From contig CAJYLV010000021.1 of NCBI GenBank assembly GCA_913776255.1, positions 1 to 57,628 on the forward strand: DNA of 57,628 bases. Reading direction: 5' to 3'. This DNA comes from an uncultured Sphingomonas sp. Its GTDB lineage: Bacteria; Pseudomonadota; Alphaproteobacteria; Sphingomonadales; Sphingomonadaceae. Below are positions 29,359 through 37,815 of this stretch, in pieces. The stretch's first letter is position 1; each line of letters starts with the position of its first letter. The notes under the pieces are model-generated. The model ran no database searches, was not told where the DNA came from, and was given only the letters and a program-made list of their open reading frames with translations. Position numbers and translations under genes: made by a program.

Positions 29359-32274
29359 ATGCATCCTTATTCGCGCGCGCTCGCGAAGCCGCTCGTCGCC
29401 CTCCTGCTCGTCTCCGTCGCGCTGCCGCTTCCCGCGCAGCAGCGCGCGCGGCGCGCGCCGGTCGCGACCAAGACCGTCCCGACGCAGGCCGCGGCGCCGG
29501 TCACGGTCGACACGCGACCGTGGCTGTTCGCCGATTCGGACATCCCGCCCGACACCAACTGGCATTTCGGCGCGCTGCCCAGCGGCCTGCGCTATGCGGT
29601 GCGGCGCAATTCGGTGCCGCCGGGGCAGGTGGCGGTGCGCGTGCGGATCGACGCCGGCTCGCTGTACGAGAGCGACGCCGAACAGGGCTTCGCGCATCTG
29701 ATCGAGCATCTGTCATTCCGCGGCTCGAAATACGTCCCCGACGGCGAAGCCAAGCGCGTGTGGCAGCGGTTCGGCGCGACCTTCGGCAGCGACTCGAACG
29801 CCTCGACCACCCCGACGCAGACCGTCTACAAGCTCGACCTGCCCGGCGCGACCGACGTGAAGCTCGACGAGAGCCTCAAAATCTTCTCAGGCATGATGGC
29901 CGCCCCCGCGATCAGCGACGCCGGGCTCGCCGCCGAGCGCCCGGCGGTGCTCGCCGAACAGCGCGAGGCGCCGGGGCCGCAGGTCCGCTACGGCGACGCG
30001 CTGCGCCAGACGTTCTTCGCCGGCCAGCCGCTCGCCAGCCGCTCGCCGATCGGCACGATCAAGACGCTGGAGGCGGCGACCCCCGCGACGGTGCAGGCGT
30101 TCCACGACAAATGGTATCGCCCGTCGCGCGCCGTGGTCATCATCTCGGGCGACATCGACCCGGACGTCGCCGCGAAGCTGGTCGTCAAGAATTTCGGCGG
30201 CTGGCAGGGCAAGGGCGCCAACCCCGCCGACCCGGATTTCGGGACGCCGCAGACCGGCGACCCGATCGCCAAGACGATCGCCGAGCCGTCGCTGCCGCCG
30301 ATCGTCGCCACCGCGGTGCTGCGCCCGTGGAAATATCAGAGCGACACGATCGTCTTCAACCAGAAGCGGATGGTCGACCAGCTCGCGATGCGGCTCATCA
30401 ACCGCCGGCTGGAGACGCGCGCGCGCGCCGGGGGCAGCTTCCTGCAGGCGTCGGTCAACCTCGATGACGTGTCGCGCTCCGCCAACGGCACTTTTACCAA
30501 CGTCATCCCGATCGGCGACGATTGGGAAGCGGCGCTGAAGGACGTGCGTGCGGTGATCGCGGATGCAATGGCGACCCCGCCGACTCAGGGCGAGATCGAC
30601 CGCGAGCTGGCCGAGTTCGACGCCGCGATGAAGAACGACGTCGACACGGCCCGCGTCGAGGCGGGCGCGAAACAGGCCGACGACATGGTCAGCGCGCTCG
30701 ACATCCGCGAAACGGTGGCGGGGCCGCAGACCAGCTACGACATCCTCAAGCAGGCGCGCACCAAGGGCATGTTCACCCCGGCCGCGATGGTCGAATCGAC
30801 CAACCGGCTGTTCAAGGGCGACGCCAACCGCGCGCTGGTCAACACGCGCACCCCCGACGAGGGCGCGGCGGCGAAGCTGGCGGCGGCGATGAAGGCCGAC
30901 GTGTCGAAGCTGGCGGGCAAGCGCACCCAGCAGGCGGCGGTCGATTTCTCGCGCGTGCCGAAGCTGGGCCAGCCGGGCAAGACCGTTGCGCAGGCGCGGG
31001 TCGGCGATCCGCCGATGGAGCAGGTGACGTTCGCCAACGGCGTGCGCGCGCTGATCTATCCGAACGCGTCCGAGACGGGCCGCGTCTATCTGCGCGTGCG
31101 GTTCGGGCGCGGCTATCAGGCATTGCCGTCCGACCGGCCGACCCCGGCCTGGGCGGGCGACACCGCGCTGATCGCCAGCGGGATCGGCACGCTCAACCAG
31201 AGCGATCTCGACCAGCTGACCACCGGACGGCGGATGGGGCTGGACTTCGACATCGGCGACGACGCCTTCCTGTTCGGCGCGCAGACCACGCCGGGTGATT
31301 ATGCCGACAATCTGACGTTGATGGCCGCCAAGCTGGCCGCGCCGCGCTGGGACAAGGCGCCGGTGGCGCGCGCGCGCGCCGCGATGCTGGCGGGCTATGC
31401 CGGGCTGTCGTCGTCGCCCGACGGCGTGCTGGCGCGCGACCTGGAAGGGCTGTTGCGCGACGGCGACCCGCGCTGGGGCGTCCCGACGCTGGAGCAGATC
31501 GAGAAACTCGACGCGGCGTCGTTCAAGAAGCTCTGGCAGCCGCTGCTGGCGACCGGCCCGATCGAGGTCGATATCTTCGGCGACGTCAAGGGCGACGAGG
31601 CGATCGCGGCGGTGGCCAAGAGCTTCGGCGCGCTCAAGGCGCGCCGCGGGGACGATCCGCGCTCGCCGACGGTGCGCTTCCCCGCACATGTCGCGCAGCC
31701 GGTGCTGCGCACACACGACGGTGACGACAATCAGGCCGCGGCGGTGATCGCGTGGCCGACCGGCGGCGGATCGGCGGATCATGCCGAGCAGCGGCGGCTC
31801 GATGTGCTGGCGGCGGTGTTCAACGACCGGCTGTTCGACCGACTACGCTCGGTGGCGGGGGCGAGCTATTCGCCGACCGCACAAAGCCAGTGGCCGGTCG
31901 GGCAGCCCGGCGGCGGGCGGCTGGTCGCGATCGGCAAGGTCGCGCCCGACAAGGTGCCGCTGTTCTTCCAGCTGTCGCGCCAGATCGCGAGCGAGCTGGT
32001 CACGACCCCCGTCAGCGAGGACGAGCTGCGCCGCACGATCGTGCCGATGCTGCAATATATGGCGCGCGCCTCGTCGGGGAACCAGTTCTGGCTGCTCCAG
32101 ACCAGCGGCGGGACGTTCGATCCGAAGCGGATCGAGGCGAGCCAGAGCCTGGTGAGCGACTTCACGACGATCACCCCCGCGCTGTTGCAGGCGACTGCGG
32201 CGAAGTATCTGAAGCCGGAGAAGGACTGGACGATGGCGGTGGTGCCGAAGAAGGCCGCCGCTGCGGTGAAGTGA
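29359..32274 (+). CDS. M16 family zinc metallopeptidase, periplasmic
   Basis: A 971-residue pitrilysin-type peptidase with an N-terminal signal peptide (LLVSVALPLPAQQ). The inverted zinc motif is HLIEHLSF (HxxEH) near residue 115, with a downstream Glu ligand region. Two M16 halves follow: the N-terminal catalytic half and a C-terminal inactive half (QVTFANGVRALIYPN...). Family members degrade peptides, including signal peptide fragments. Confidence 0.92.
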   Translation: MHPYSRALAKPLVALLLVSVALPLPAQQRARRAPVATKTVPTQAAAPVTVDTRPWLFADSDIPPDTNWHFGALPSGLRYAVRRNSVPPGQVAVRVRIDAGSLYESDAEQGFAHLIEHLSFRGSKYVPDGEAKRVWQRFGATFGSDSNASTTPTQTVYKLDLPGATDVKLDESLKIFSGMMAAPAISDAGLAAERPAVLAEQREAPGPQVRYGDALRQTFFAGQPLASRSPIGTIKTLEAATPATVQAFHDKWYRPSRAVVIISGDIDPDVAAKLVVKNFGGWQGKGANPADPDFGTPQTGDPIAKTIAEPSLPPIVATAVLRPWKYQSDTIVFNQKRMVDQLAMRLINRRLETRARAGGSFLQASVNLDDVSRSANGTFTNVIPIGDDWEAALKDVRAVIADAMATPPTQGEIDRELAEFDAAMKNDVDTARVEAGAKQADDMVSALDIRETVAGPQTSYDILKQARTKGMFTPAAMVESTNRLFKGDANRALVNTRTPDEGAAAKLAAAMKADVSKLAGKRTQQAAVDFSRVPKLGQPGKTVAQARVGDPPMEQVTFANGVRALIYPNASETGRVYLRVRFGRGYQALPSDRPTPAWAGDTALIASGIGTLNQSDLDQLTTGRRMGLDFDIGDDAFLFGAQTTPGDYADNLTLMAAKLAAPRWDKAPVARARAAMLAGYAGLSSSPDGVLARDLEGLLRDGDPRWGVPTLEQIEKLDAASFKKLWQPLLATGPIEVDIFGDVKGDEAIAAVAKSFGALKARRGDDPRSPTVRFPAHVAQPVLRTHDGDDNQAAAVIAWPTGGGSADHAEQRRLDVLAAVFNDRLFDRLRSVAGASYSPTAQSQWPVGQPGGGRLVAIGKVAPDKVPLFFQLSRQIASELVTTPVSEDELRRTIVPMLQYMARASSGNQFWLLQTSGGTFDPKRIEASQSLVSDFTTITPALLQATAAKYLKPEKDWTMAVVPKKAAAAVK

Positions 32275-32284
32275 CCGTCTGACC

Positions 32285-32416
32285 CGTCGCCCCTGCGCAG
32301 GCGGGGGCCGATGGCTGTCGCGTGTGTCGATCGGGTCGACACAGCGATCGTGGTCTGTGTGTCGGATGGCGCGCGGCACGACGCAGACATGGGCCCCTGC
32401 CTGCGCAGGGGCGACG
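32285..32416. repeat. MITE-like palindromic repeat, family A copy 4
   Basis: A 132-bp unit with canonical hairpin ends and an interior (GTCGGATGGCGCGCGGCACGAC) closely matching copy 5. Together with copy 5 it fills most of the 368-bp gap after the M16 gene, which has no other feature I can see. Confidence 0.9.
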
Positions 32417-32506
32417 GCGGGTTTGGCGGCGGTTACGTCAGCAGTTTCGGGCCGCCCTTGGTGCTGAAGCGGGCTGCGACGGCAAGGTAAATCCCGCCAT
32501 ATGGCC

Positions 32507-32638
32507 CGTCGCCCCTGCGAAGGCAGGGGCCTATCTCTGCTTCGTGTGTTAAGCCGTCTGACACACTGCGCAACGCCCGAGTGTCGGATGGCCCGCGGCA
32601 CGACACAGACATGGCCCCCTGCCTGCGCAGGGGCGACG
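32507..32638. repeat. MITE-like palindromic repeat, family A copy 5
   Basis: A second 132-bp unit in direct orientation 90 bp after copy 4. The spacer (32417-32506) shows no gene. Confidence 0.9.
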
Positions 32639-32642
32639 GGAC

Positions 32643-32945
32643 TTACGCCAGCAGTTTCGGGCCGTCCTTCTGCAGCTTCGCGCGCAATTGCTCGCCGAAC
32701 ATGCCGAGCAGCCCGGGCAGCTCGAACAGAGCGTGGACGTTGCGCTCGGTCACGTCGAGCCGGACCGCGACGCGCTGGCCCATGCCCTCGATGACGAAAT
32801 TGAGGGTGTCGCCGTCCCAGCGATGCTCGCTGACGTGCCCGCCGGGGATATAGCCGGCCAGCTTGTCGAACCCGCCCTCGATCCGCGCGCGCGCGCCGGC
32901 GACGCCGAGCTGGTGCGGCAGGTCCACTTCGATCGGCTTGCTCAT
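32643..32945 (-). CDS. polyhydroxyalkanoic acid system family protein
   Basis: A 100-residue protein of the PHA_gran_rgn family (SKPIEVDLPHQLGVAGARARIEGG; MGQRVAVRLDVTERNVHALFELP; LLGMFGEQLRAKL). The family is named for association with PHA granules, although direct function is unproven. No pha synthesis genes are in the window. Its end abuts family A copy 5. ATG at 32990 is an alternative start without support. Confidence 0.85.
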   Translation of the reverse strand: MSKPIEVDLPHQLGVAGARARIEGGFDKLAGYIPGGHVSEHRWDGDTLNFVIEGMGQRVAVRLDVTERNVHALFELPGLLGMFGEQLRAKLQKDGPKLLA

Positions 32946-33029
32946 GCGCTCCATCCCTGACGTGTCATGCTGCACTGATACGCCTCGCAAGCGTCATCGT
33001 CACGCCCTACCTCGCGCGCATGGCTTGCG

Positions 33030-34655
33030 ATGCCGCGCGGGGCGTCGCAGGAGGCGATCGTCACCCGCGGCAAAGGATGCGCTGCCCTGTCCTATCGTTC
33101 CTCGATCGAAGCGTTTCCGCGGCGCTATCCCGCGCTCGGCGCGCTGTTGCTCGGCGTCGCCGCGGCGTGCGGGTTCGCGCCGCTGGAATATTGGTGGCTG
33201 GCGATCGCCGCCTTCGCCGGCTGGATCGCTTTGGTCCATGCCGCGCCGACGCGCGGGCAGGCGCTGTGGCGCGGCTGGGCGTTCGGGGTCGGGCATTTCA
33301 CGATCAACGACAATTGGTTCCAGCACGCCTTCACCTTTCAGGACCAGATGCCGCACTGGCTGGGCTATGCCGCGCCGCTCGCGCTGGCGCTGTACCTCGC
33401 GGTGTTCCCGGCTTTGTGCGCGGGGCTGGCATGGCGCGGGCGACGGGCGCGGATCGACGGCGGGTTCGTGCTGCTGTTCGGCGCGTGCTGGATCCTGACC
33501 GAGTGGATGCGGAGCTGGCTGTTCACGGGCTATGCGTGGAATCCGCTCGCGGTGATGTGGGTGCCGGTGCAGCCGGTGGCGTGGCTGGCGACCTTGGTGG
33601 GCACCTATGCGCTGTCCGGGCTCACTGTCGTGGCGGCGGGAGCGCTGTTGTTGCTGCCGGCAGGACGCAAACAGATCGGCATCGGCGTGGTCGCGTTCGC
33701 GATCCTGACCGTGGCCGAGCTGCTGAGTTACCGGTCGGCACCGGCACCGGCACCCGCCGCCGCGGACGCGCCGCGGCTCGTCGTCGTGCAGCCCAACGTG
33801 CCGCAGGACCAGCGCGGCGAGAGCGATCAGGCGATGATGCTCGCGCGGCTGTTGCGGCTGTCGGGCGCGCCCGGCGCGGCGCCAAGGCTGGTGATGTGGC
33901 CGGAGGGCGTGATCCGCGACTTCATCGAGGATGACTATCCGTTCTGGGTCTATGGCAACACCAGCCCGTGGCTGACGCGGACGCGGATGGCGTCGGTGCT
34001 GGGGCCTCGCGACATGCTGCTGACCGGCGGCACCGCGCTCCAGTTCGACGGCAGGGGCGAGGTGACGACCGCGAGCAATTCGGTGTTCGCGCTCGACGCG
34101 CGCGGGCGGATCCGCGGGCGCTACGACAAGGCGCATCTGGTGCCGTATGGCGAGTATCTGCCGATGCCGTGGCTGCTCAAGCCGCTCGGCCTGTCGCGGC
34201 TGGTGCCGGGCGACATGGACTTCGCGCCGGGGCCGGGGCCGCGCACGATGACGGTGCCCGGGTTCGGCGCGATCGGGATGCAGCTGTGCTACGAGATCAT
34301 CTTCTCGGGCGAGGTCGTCGACCCGGAGCAACGTCCGCGGCTGATCTTCAATCCGTCGAACGACGCCTGGTTCGGCACTTGGGGGCCACCGCAGCATCTG
34401 GCGCAGGCGCGGCTGCGCGCGATCGAGGAAGGGCTGCCGGTCGTGCGCGCGACTCCGAACGGGATCTCGGCGGTGATCGCGGCGGATGGCGCGCTGCGGG
34501 CGACGGTGGCGCATCATGTCGGCGGCGCGGCGGTCGTGCCGATCCCGCCCGCACGCGCCCCGACGCCGTTCGCGCGGCTGGGAAACTGGGCGGCGTTGCT
34601 GGTCGGGACAGTCCTGACGCTCGTCGCATTTGCGTTGCGGCGTCGATCGCGGTAA
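33030..34655 (+). CDS. lnt: apolipoprotein N-acyltransferase
   Basis: A 541-residue inner-membrane nitrilase-fold enzyme that adds the third acyl chain to lipoproteins. Several N-terminal membrane helices precede the periplasmic domain, whose Glu-Lys-Cys triad is visible in WPEGVIRDF, YDKAHLVPYGE and GMQLCYEIIF. The final helix is AALLVGTVLTLVAFAL. The stop overlaps the metK operator. Lipoproteins encoded in this window (ggt, cytochrome c) are plausible clients. Confidence 0.95.
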   Translation: MPRGASQEAIVTRGKGCAALSYRSSIEAFPRRYPALGALLLGVAAACGFAPLEYWWLAIAAFAGWIALVHAAPTRGQALWRGWAFGVGHFTINDNWFQHAFTFQDQMPHWLGYAAPLALALYLAVFPALCAGLAWRGRRARIDGGFVLLFGACWILTEWMRSWLFTGYAWNPLAVMWVPVQPVAWLATLVGTYALSGLTVVAAGALLLLPAGRKQIGIGVVAFAILTVAELLSYRSAPAPAPAAADAPRLVVVQPNVPQDQRGESDQAMMLARLLRLSGAPGAAPRLVMWPEGVIRDFIEDDYPFWVYGNTSPWLTRTRMASVLGPRDMLLTGGTALQFDGRGEVTTASNSVFALDARGRIRGRYDKAHLVPYGEYLPMPWLLKPLGLSRLVPGDMDFAPGPGPRTMTVPGFGAIGMQLCYEIIFSGEVVDPEQRPRLIFNPSNDAWFGTWGPPQHLAQARLRAIEEGLPVVRATPNGISAVIAADGALRATVAHHVGGAAVVPIPPARAPTPFARLGNWAALLVGTVLTLVAFALRRRSR

Positions 34656-34681
34656 CGACATAAAGCTATCTTTATATCGTT
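34654..34681. promoter_or_regulatory. palindromic operator upstream of metK
   Basis: AACGACATAAAG and CTTTATATCGTT form 12-bp arms with one mismatch around CTAT, starting at the lnt stop codon and ending 16 bases before the metK ATG. Methionine-cycle genes of alphaproteobacteria are often governed by ArsR-type SahR regulators binding AT-rich palindromes here; that assignment is inference. The 42-bp gap is too short for a riboswitch. Confidence 0.65.
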
Positions 34682-34697
34682 ATCTCCCGGAGCCTCC

Positions 34698-35915
34698 ATG
34701 CGTCAGTCGTTCATCTTCACGTCCGAGTCGGTGTCCGAAGGCCATCCCGACAAGGTCGCGGACCAGATTTCGGATTCGATCGTCGATCTGTTCCTCTCCA
34801 AGGACCCGCAGGCGCGCGTCGCGTGCGAGACGCTGACCACCACCCAGCTGGTCGTGCTGGCGGGCGAGATCCGCGGCAAGGGCGTGTACGAGAACGATCA
34901 ATGGGCGCCGGGGATCGAGGAAGAGATCGAGGCGACCGTCCGCGCGACCGTGAAGCGGATCGGCTATGAGCAGTCGGGCTTCCACTGGAACGAATTCCGC
35001 TTCCTCAACGAGCTGCACGGCCAGTCGGCGCATATCGCGATGGGCGTCGACGAGAGCGGCAACAAGGACGAGGGCGCGGGCGACCAGGGCATCATGTTCG
35101 GTTACGCGACCGACGAGACCCCCGGCCTGATGCCCGCCACGCTCTATTACAGCCACAAGATCCTCGAGCGGCTCGCCGCCGACCGCCACTCGGGCGCGGC
35201 ACCGTTCCTCGAGCCGGACGCCAAGAGCCAGGTGACGTTGCAATATGAGAACGGCGTCCCGGTCAAGGCGACCGCGCTGGTCGTCTCGACCCAGCATGCG
35301 CCGGGCTATTGCGAGAAGGGCGACAATGCCGACGCCGCCAAGTACAAGGTCCTGCACGATCACGTGATGGGCGTGTTCAAGGACGTGCTGCCCGACGGCT
35401 TCATCGACGACGCGACCAAGATCTACATCAACCCGACCGGCCAGTTCGAGATCGGCGGGCCGGACGGCGACGCCGGGCTGACCGGGCGCAAGATCATCGT
35501 CGACACCTATGGTGGCGCGGCCCCGCACGGCGGCGGCGCGTTCAGCGGCAAGGACCCGACCAAGGTCGACCGTTCGGCGGCCTATGTCGCGCGCTATCTG
35601 GCGAAGAACGTCGTCGCGGCGGGCCTCGCCAAGCGCTGCACGATCCAGCTGTCCTATGCGATCGGCATCGCCGAGCCGCTGTCGGTCTATGTCGACCTGC
35701 ACGGCACCGGGACGGTCGCGGAAGCGAAGCTGGAGGCGGCGCTGCCGCAGCTGGTGCGGCTGACCCCGAAGGGCATCCGCGAGCATCTGGCGCTCAACAA
35801 GCCGATCTATTCCAAGACCGCCGCCTACGGGCATTTCGGCCGTGACGCCGAGGGCGACCTGTTCACCTGGGAAAAGACCGACCTGGTCGACGCGCTGAAG
35901 CAGGCCGTCGCCTGA
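34698..35915 (+). CDS. metK: S-adenosylmethionine synthetase
   Basis: A 405-residue enzyme making SAM from methionine and ATP. Motifs are [24 protein letters not shown] and the P-loop-like [21 protein letters not shown] ribosome site lies eight bases before the ATG. Slightly longer than E. coli MetK (384), as typical in alphaproteobacteria. SAM from here feeds MiaB and other methyl- or radical-SAM enzymes. Confidence 0.98.
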   Translation: MRQSFIFTSESVSEGHPDKVADQISDSIVDLFLSKDPQARVACETLTTTQLVVLAGEIRGKGVYENDQWAPGIEEEIEATVRATVKRIGYEQSGFHWNEFRFLNELHGQSAHIAMGVDESGNKDEGAGDQGIMFGYATDETPGLMPATLYYSHKILERLAADRHSGAAPFLEPDAKSQVTLQYENGVPVKATALVVSTQHAPGYCEKGDNADAAKYKVLHDHVMGVFKDVLPDGFIDDATKIYINPTGQFEIGGPDGDAGLTGRKIIVDTYGGAAPHGGGAFSGKDPTKVDRSAAYVARYLAKNVVAAGLAKRCTIQLSYAIGIAEPLSVYVDLHGTGTVAEAKLEAALPQLVRLTPKGIREHLALNKPIYSKTAAYGHFGRDAEGDLFTWEKTDLVDALKQAVA

Positions 35916-35947
35916 TGTGATGTGGGGGCGGTTTGGTCGCCCCCCCT

Positions 35948-36023
35948 CGTCATTGCGAGCGGAGCGAAGCAGTCCAGGGCCGACCAGGACGCCCTGGACT
36001 GCTTCGCTCCGCTCGCAATGACG
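35948..36023. repeat. palindromic repeat, family B copy 3
   Basis: A 76-bp palindrome with CGTCATTGCGAGCGGAGCG ends and the GGGCC/GGCCC-type centre. It is the first of three hairpins in the 311-bp metK-ruvA gap. Confidence 0.9.
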
Positions 36024-36057
36024 AAAAATGGCGCAAGCGCTTCAGTTCTTCCCGACC

Positions 36058-36151
36058 GTCATGCCGGGCTTGTCCCGGCATCCACCGCGGCACACGGCAA
36101 GAGGCCGCTGGGAAGCGGAACGGTCGACCCCGGACCACGTCCGGGGTGACG
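36058..36151. repeat. two short GC-rich hairpins, family D
   Basis: CATGCCGGGCTTGTCCCGGCAT (shown in part as ATGCCGGG / CCCGGCAT) at 36060-36082 and ACCCCGGACCACGTCCGGGGT at 36127-36147. They complete the metK-ruvA intergenic region, which otherwise shows no gene. Confidence 0.75.
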
Positions 36152-36226
36152 AGCAGCGCGAGGCAACGGCTCATGCCACCACGCCCCGCGTGACGCGGCC
36201 CCCGCTTTGTTCTACCGCCCCTGTCC

Positions 36227-36823
36227 ATGATCGCGCATCTCAAGGGCATCCTGACCTCGACCGGCACCGACCATGCGGTGATCGACGTGCATGGGGTCGG
36301 CTATCTGGTCGGCGCGTCGGCGCGGACGCTGGCGGCGATCGGCCCGGTCGGCGAGGCCGCCACCCTGTTCACCGAAATGCTGGTCGCCGAGGACTTCATC
36401 CGGCTGGTCGGCTTCGCGAGCGCCGCCGAGCGCGACTGGTTCCGGCTGCTGACCGGGGTGCAGGGTGTCGGCGCACGGGTGGCGCTGGCGATCCTGTCGG
36501 CGCTGGAGCCCGCCGACATCAGCCGCGCGGTGATGGCGCAGGACAAGGCGACGGTGGCACGCGCCAATGGCGTCGGCCCGAAACTGGCCGAGCGGATCGT
36601 CCGCGAGCTGAAGGACAAGGTCGGCGGGATCGCGCTGGGGCCGTCGGCGGCGGCGCAGGTGGTGCCGGTCGGCGCATCGTCGGACGCGGTGTCGGCGCTG
36701 CTCAACCTCGGCTTCCGCCCGGCCGAGGCGGCGAGCGCGGTCGCGGCGGCGGAGGACGAGCTGGGGGACGGCGCGTCGCTGGATGCGCTGGTGCGGCTGG
36801 CACTGCGCAAGGCGGCGAAGTAG
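36227..36823 (+). CDS. ruvA: Holliday junction DNA helicase subunit RuvA
   Basis: A 198-residue RuvA: N-terminal OB fold (MIAHLKGIL...[10 protein letters not shown]), two helix-hairpin-helix motifs ([26 protein letters not shown]) and the C-terminal RuvB-contacting domain III ([15 protein letters not shown]). RuvA tetramers hold four-way junctions for the RuvB motor. ruvC and ruvB are usually adjacent; neither is here, and both sides are occupied by palindromic repeats. Confidence 0.96.
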   Translation: MIAHLKGILTSTGTDHAVIDVHGVGYLVGASARTLAAIGPVGEAATLFTEMLVAEDFIRLVGFASAAERDWFRLLTGVQGVGARVALAILSALEPADISRAVMAQDKATVARANGVGPKLAERIVRELKDKVGGIALGPSAAAQVVPVGASSDAVSALLNLGFRPAEAASAVAAAEDELGDGASLDALVRLALRKAAK

Positions 36824-36888
36824 CGGGGCTTTTTCTTCGAACGCCCACACTCTCCAGCGTTTAAAGACGTGAGGTCGGATGTACGGTT

Positions 36889-36965
36889 CGTCATTGCGAG
36901 CGTAGCGAAGCAATCCAGGGCGTGTTGGTCCGGCTCTGGATTGCTTCGCTACGCTCGCAATGACG
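36889..36965. repeat. palindromic repeat, family B copy 4
   Basis: Same 77-bp family; ends are identical to copy 1 (CGTCATTGCGAGCGTAGCG) while the loop differs (GCGTGTTGGTCCGGC). Confidence 0.9.
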
Positions 36966-36999
36966 GATCGATTTGACGTCAGCCCGCTCGACGCCGTCG

Positions 37000-37077
37000 C
37001 CCCGGACTGGATCCGGGCCCCGCTTCCTTGGCCAGCACGAAAAAGCGGGATCTCGGATCACGTCCGGGATGACGGAC
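37000..37077. repeat. two diverged family D hairpins
   Basis: GCCCCGGACTGGATCCGGGC followed by a CGGGATCTCGGATCACGTCC-type hairpin, between ruvA and the dehydrogenase subunit gene. No coding potential is seen in 36824-37095. Confidence 0.6.
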
Positions 37078-37095
37078 TGGGAAGAGACTGCCCGC

Positions 37096-37815
37096 TCAGA
37101 CCCGCCCTGTTGCCGCCGGCATCGTCAGCTTCAACGTCGCCAGCAGCGCGGTGAAATGCGCCTGCGCCTCGGGCGTCGGCCCCGGATACGGTCCCTCGGT
37201 CGGCTGGTCGCCGATATAGCCCATGTCGGCCTTGCCCTCGGGCAGGCTGTAGAAGCCGAGCACGAACAGGTTACGGAGCCGGTCCATGAACGCGACCGGT
37301 TGCGCCATCGCCGCGCTGGGCGCCTCGACGGTCAGCGCGTCGAGCAGCGTCGCGCGCTGCGCCGCCGTCGCTGCGGTGAACGCGCCGCCGTGCAGGACGC
37401 GGCTCTGCGCGTCGAGCCACGTCAGCCCGGCGATGATCTTGGCGCGATCGGCCTGCTGCTGCGGATAGGGCGCGCTGATCCATTCGTCGATGAACGCGCC
37501 CACCCCCAGCGTCCCCGCCGCCGGCGAAGCGGCATCGGCGGGCAGGATCATGTCGCCGAGCATGTCGACCGTCGCGCGCTGCGGCTTGGTCAGCGTCAGC
37601 GGCCACGGCACCTTGGGCGCGGTCAGGTCGGGATCGCGGCCATAGCCCTTGGCGGCCGGCATCGGCACGACGCTCGCCGGCCAGTCGACGACCTTGAATG
37701 ACGGCGGGGCGCCGGTCGCCTGCGGCGCGGCGGCAGCGGCGACGCCGCGATTGGCAAGCGACAGCGCGGTCGCGGTGGCGAGCCATTGCAGCGTGGTGCG
37801 GCGGGTGAAGGTCAT
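37096..37815 (-). CDS. gluconate 2-dehydrogenase subunit 3 family protein
   Basis: A 239-residue small subunit for GMC-type membrane sugar dehydrogenases. The twin-arginine signal (TRRTTLQWLATATAL) implies export of the folded complex. The conserved central block TLTKPQRATVDMLGDMILPAD is typical. Its ATG overlaps the GMC gene stop by four bases. A cytochrome c subunit, often third in such complexes, is absent from this locus. Confidence 0.9.
   Translation of the reverse strand: MTFTRRTTLQWLATATALSLANRGVAAAAAPQATGAPPSFKVVDWPASVVPMPAAKGYGRDPDLTAPKVPWPLTLTKPQRATVDMLGDMILPADAASPAAGTLGVGAFIDEWISAPYPQQQADRAKIIAGLTWLDAQSRVLHGGAFTAATAAQRATLLDALTVEAPSAAMAQPVAFMDRLRNLFVLGFYSLPEGKADMGYIGDQPTEGPYPGPTPEAQAHFTALLATLKLTMPAATGRV

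Noticed and set aside
32285..32638. CRISPR array (direct repeats 32285 and 32507)
   Set aside because: Only two 132-bp units, each internally palindromic and also found elsewhere; no regular spacers or cas genes.
34656..34697. SAM riboswitch upstream of metK
   Set aside because: The gap is 42 bp and contains a symmetric DNA palindrome, too short for SAM-I, SAM-II or related folds.
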